Below, piece by piece: positions 29,799 through 31,465 of a DNA stretch of 31,465 nucleotides. The position numbers and the translations under genes were made by a program. The stretch lies in NCBI GenBank assembly GCA_038211505.1, contig JBBQVO010000016.1, positions 1-31,465 on the forward strand, given 5' to 3'. This DNA is from JBBQVO01 sp038211505 (GTDB lineage: Bacteria; Chloroflexota; Dehalococcoidia; DSTF01; JACRBR01). Positions within the stretch are counted from its first letter, which is position 1. Every line of letters starts with the position of its first letter. Below the pieces are notes generated by a model. That model saw only the letters and a program-made list of their open reading frames with translations. It ran no database searches and had not been told where the DNA came from.

Positions 29799-31172
29799 TC
29801 ACACGCCGTACAGCCGCCGCGCATCAGCGCGCATCTCGGCGCGGAAGTCCGGATGCGCGATCGCGATCAGCTCTTCGATCCGTCGGCGCAGCGTCGCGCC
29901 GCGTATCCGCGCGATGCCGTACTCCGTGACGATGATGTCGGCGTACCCGCGCGGCACCGTCACCGCGCTCCCCTGCGGAAACATCGGCACGATCCGCGAT
30001 CGCCGCTCCCCGTCGACGACCGACGTCGACGGCAGCACGGTCACTGACCGTCCGTTCTTCGCATGCAAGGCGCCGATCGCGAAGGCAAACGCGCCGCCCG
30101 TCCCACTGTAGATCTGCGGCCCGATCGTCTCGCCGTTGATCTGGCCCGTTACATCGACGAGCAGCGCATTGTTCACCACGCACATGTTGTCGTGCGCGGC
30201 GATCACCTGGATGTCGTTCGTGTGACTCATGCAGTACAACTCGTACCGCGGATCGCCATCGACAAGCGCGAATTCGTCCGCCGAAAGCGGCCCGAACGAT
30301 GCGCCGACGACCTTACCCGGATGCACCGTCTTCTTCGCGCCCGTGATCACCCCCTGCTCGACGAGCGACGGAATGCCGCCGAACACCAGTTCAGAATGCA
30401 CGCCGAGATCGCGGCGGTGCGAGATGAACGACGACTGCGCCGCCGACACCGTGCCCGTGCCGAACTGCAGCGTGTCGCCGTCCTCAATGATCTCCGTCCC
30501 GACGAGCGAGCAGATCACGGCGGCGAGCTCATCCTCTTCGTCGGTGCGCGGCGGCCGCCGCAAGAACTTCCACTCGCGCGGCGCCTCGACCAGCGCCTCG
30601 ATCTGCGAGATGTGGATGTGGTTATCGCCGCCCGTGCGGATCAGCCGCTCGTTGATCTCGCCGACGATGTGCGTCGCTTCGCGCGCGACTTCGGGCGCGC
30701 CCCACACGCTCATGCCGAAGCTGCACCAACCGTTTGCGTCCGGCGGCGAGACGCTCGTCAGAAAGACGTCGGGATGGCGATCGAGCCAGTAGCTGGCGTC
30801 GGCGCGCGTCGGCGGCGCGATCACGTAATCGAGGAGCCCCTTGCGAAACGCCGGCCGATCGCTGTTCTGCAGGAAGAAGGACCGGACGTTGAAGTTGTTC
30901 GGCGCGTCATCGTCCCACCACGAGATGAACGTCGCAATCGAGTTCTCGATGTCGACATCGCGCAGCTCGCTGCTGCGCGCCGCCAGCGCCCGGCAAAGCG
31001 CGATCGGCGTCTGATAGTGCATTCCGACGACGACGCGGTCGCCGTCCCTCACAACACGCACCGCCTCGTCCGGCGATGTCAGCTTCGATGCATACCGCTC
31101 CCGCCAATCAGCGATCGGCGGCCCGACCACAGCCGGCGGCGAATCGATCTGCCTGTCGTCCGCATCGATCAT
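29799..31172 (-). CDS. Acetyl-CoA hydrolase/CoA-transferase family protein
   Basis: This 457-residue enzyme of the family holding 4-hydroxybutyrate CoA-transferase and acetyl-CoA hydrolase forms a glutamyl-CoA intermediate. The active-site glutamate is seen as Glu261 in GVHSELVFGG. Other marks are VGMHYQTPIAL in the N-domain, FGTGTVSAAQ (237-246), and the C-domain block GTGGAFAFAIGALHAKNG with SVTVLPST. The usual C-domain text is GQVDFVRGA; here AFAFAIGA departs from it at the Gln-Asp positions, so the acceptor acid may differ. No signal peptide is seen. The ATG at 31172 is chosen because TAAGAT lies 7 nt upstream; an ORF start at 31208 lacks homology. No neighbouring pathway genes suggest a substrate. 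Confidence 0.92.
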   Translation of the reverse strand: MIDADDRQIDSPPAVVGPPIADWRERYASKLTSPDEAVRVVRDGDRVVVGMHYQTPIALCRALAARSSELRDVDIENSIATFISWWDDDAPNNFNVRSFFLQNSDRPAFRKGLLDYVIAPPTRADASYWLDRHPDVFLTSVSPPDANGWCSFGMSVWGAPEVAREATHIVGEINERLIRTGGDNHIHISQIEALVEAPREWKFLRRPPRTDEEDELAAVICSLVGTEIIEDGDTLQFGTGTVSAAQSSFISHRRDLGVHSELVFGGIPSLVEQGVITGAKKTVHPGKVVGASFGPLSADEFALVDGDPRYELYCMSHTNDIQVIAAHDNMCVVNNALLVDVTGQINGETIGPQIYSGTGGAFAFAIGALHAKNGRSVTVLPSTSVVDGERRSRIVPMFPQGSAVTVPRGYADIIVTEYGIARIRGATLRRRIEELIAIAHPDFRAEMRADARRLYGV

Positions 31173-31179
31173 CGCCGCG

Positions 31180-31185
31180 ATCTTA
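31180..31185 (-). promoter_or_regulatory. Predicted -10 box of the CoA-transferase gene, leaderless type
   Basis: On the minus strand TAAGAT, 5 of 6 to consensus, ends 7 nt before the ATG. No Shine-Dalgarno is present. Confidence 0.45.
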
Positions 31186-31190
31186 CCGAA

Positions 31191-31360
31191 ACCACAGAAC
31201 GGAACCACGGATTACACGGATTTCACGGATGGGGAGTTCGGCGATTGCTGCGTCCCCAAGGCCTGTTGCGGCCCGGCGGACGGCACTCTCTCGCCAAGCG
31301 AACATCACGCGATCGCTCCACCCAACCCTTCCGTGAAATCCGCGCAATCCGTGGTTTCCC
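31191..31360. repeat. Inverted CACGGATT-type repeats
   Basis: ccacggattacacggattt, continuing to cacgg (31206-31229), and its inverse ccgtgaaatccgcgcaatcc...gtgg (31332-31354) flank about 100 nt without a gene. They follow the same short-repeat style as the CACAGAGG and CACGAAGG repeats elsewhere. Confidence 0.6.
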
Positions 31361-31382
31361 GTCGCGGGTGGGTCGTCGCCGG

Positions 31383-31465
31383 TTAGCCGGCGAAGTCGAT
31401 GCCGCAGTGGACGGTGACGCTGGCGGCCGGAATGAAGTAGCAGCTAGAGCCGGCGCGCGTGTACG
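31383..31465 (-). CDS. Partial gene, C-terminal end only
   Basis: On the minus strand a frame enters from the window edge and ends in TAA at 31385-31383. It encodes YTRAGSSCYF, then IPAASVTVHCGIDFAG. Codons show the GC-rich third positions of real genes here. The two cysteines and alternating hydrophobics suggest an exported or beta-strand C-terminus. The family cannot be told from 26 residues. Confidence 0.5.
   Translation of the reverse strand, partial: YTRAGSSCYFIPAASVTVHCGIDFAG

Noticed and set aside
3196..31465. Search of gaps for tRNA or rRNA genes
   Set aside because: No cloverleaf with a TTCRANYC arm or recognisable rRNA segment was seen by eye. A covariance-model search would be needed to exclude small RNAs.

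Overview
This is a high-GC bacterial chromosome segment (roughly 65% GC by eye). It has long intergenic gaps, many short dispersed repeats, and predicted start signals that fall into two classes. An F420-type luciferase-like oxidoreductase, a CYP124/125/142-like P450, a bifunctional-type ArgJ, Cys-Gly-rich lipoproteins and a SAGA-like mix of house-keeping and sugar-nucleotide genes suggest a soil or sediment Chloroflexota-like organism (possibly a metagenome bin). The phylum is an inference, not proven here. I saw no rRNA, tRNA, CRISPR, transposase or phage gene.

Layout. 49-3195 (-): arginine operon argC-argJ-argB. 3443-6218: a cytochrome P450 (-) diverging from a BDS1-type metallo-beta-lactamase-fold alkylsulfatase (+). 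6634-8247 (-): a secreted four-repeat beta-rich protein. 8558-8920 (+): a GYD protein. 9243-10109 (-): an isocitrate lyase/PEP mutase family enzyme, with a relic of a second 3' end behind it. 10181-10690 (-): a DinB-like protein. 11026-12519 (+): an amidase with an internal 42-bp tandem expansion. 12676-18282 (-): a four-gene sugar-nucleotide/surface-glycan group (membrane 4,6-dehydratase, UDP-GlcNAc-type 2-epimerase, left-handed beta-helix N-acetyltransferase, DegT aminotransferase). 18394-19806 (+): a duplicated-domain lipoprotein, ending exactly where an FAD oxidoreductase (-, 19807-21108) ends. 21554-22447 (+): a small zinc-ribbon protein and a VOC protein. 22567-26160 (-): fabF, folC and yajQ. 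26413-29727 (+): rimI, a lipoprotein esterase and an LLM oxidoreductase. 29799-31172 (-): an acetyl-CoA hydrolase/CoA-transferase. 31383-31465 (-): the 3' end of one more gene.

The most unusual content is the repeat load. At least twelve loci carry degenerate tandem 7-mers, often as two inverted arms able to fold into a hairpin. Other families are palindromic: a TGTCATTCTGAGCGAAGC element, a GCGCGGGCT hairpin, a CCCTCTCC...GGAGAGGGG element, a GGACAGGTC hairpin and CACAGAGG-type 9-10-mers. Three protein genes (DegT aminotransferase, 2-epimerase, folC) contain such repeats in frame at places where their families are normally shorter. This resembles the Rickettsia palindromic elements that insert into ORFs.

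A second theme is translation initiation. Eight genes, perhaps nine, lack a Shine-Dalgarno sequence but have a TANNNT -10-like hexamer 5-8 nt before the start codon, as in leaderless transcripts. Several genes with a good Shine-Dalgarno instead have a promoter-like sequence further upstream.
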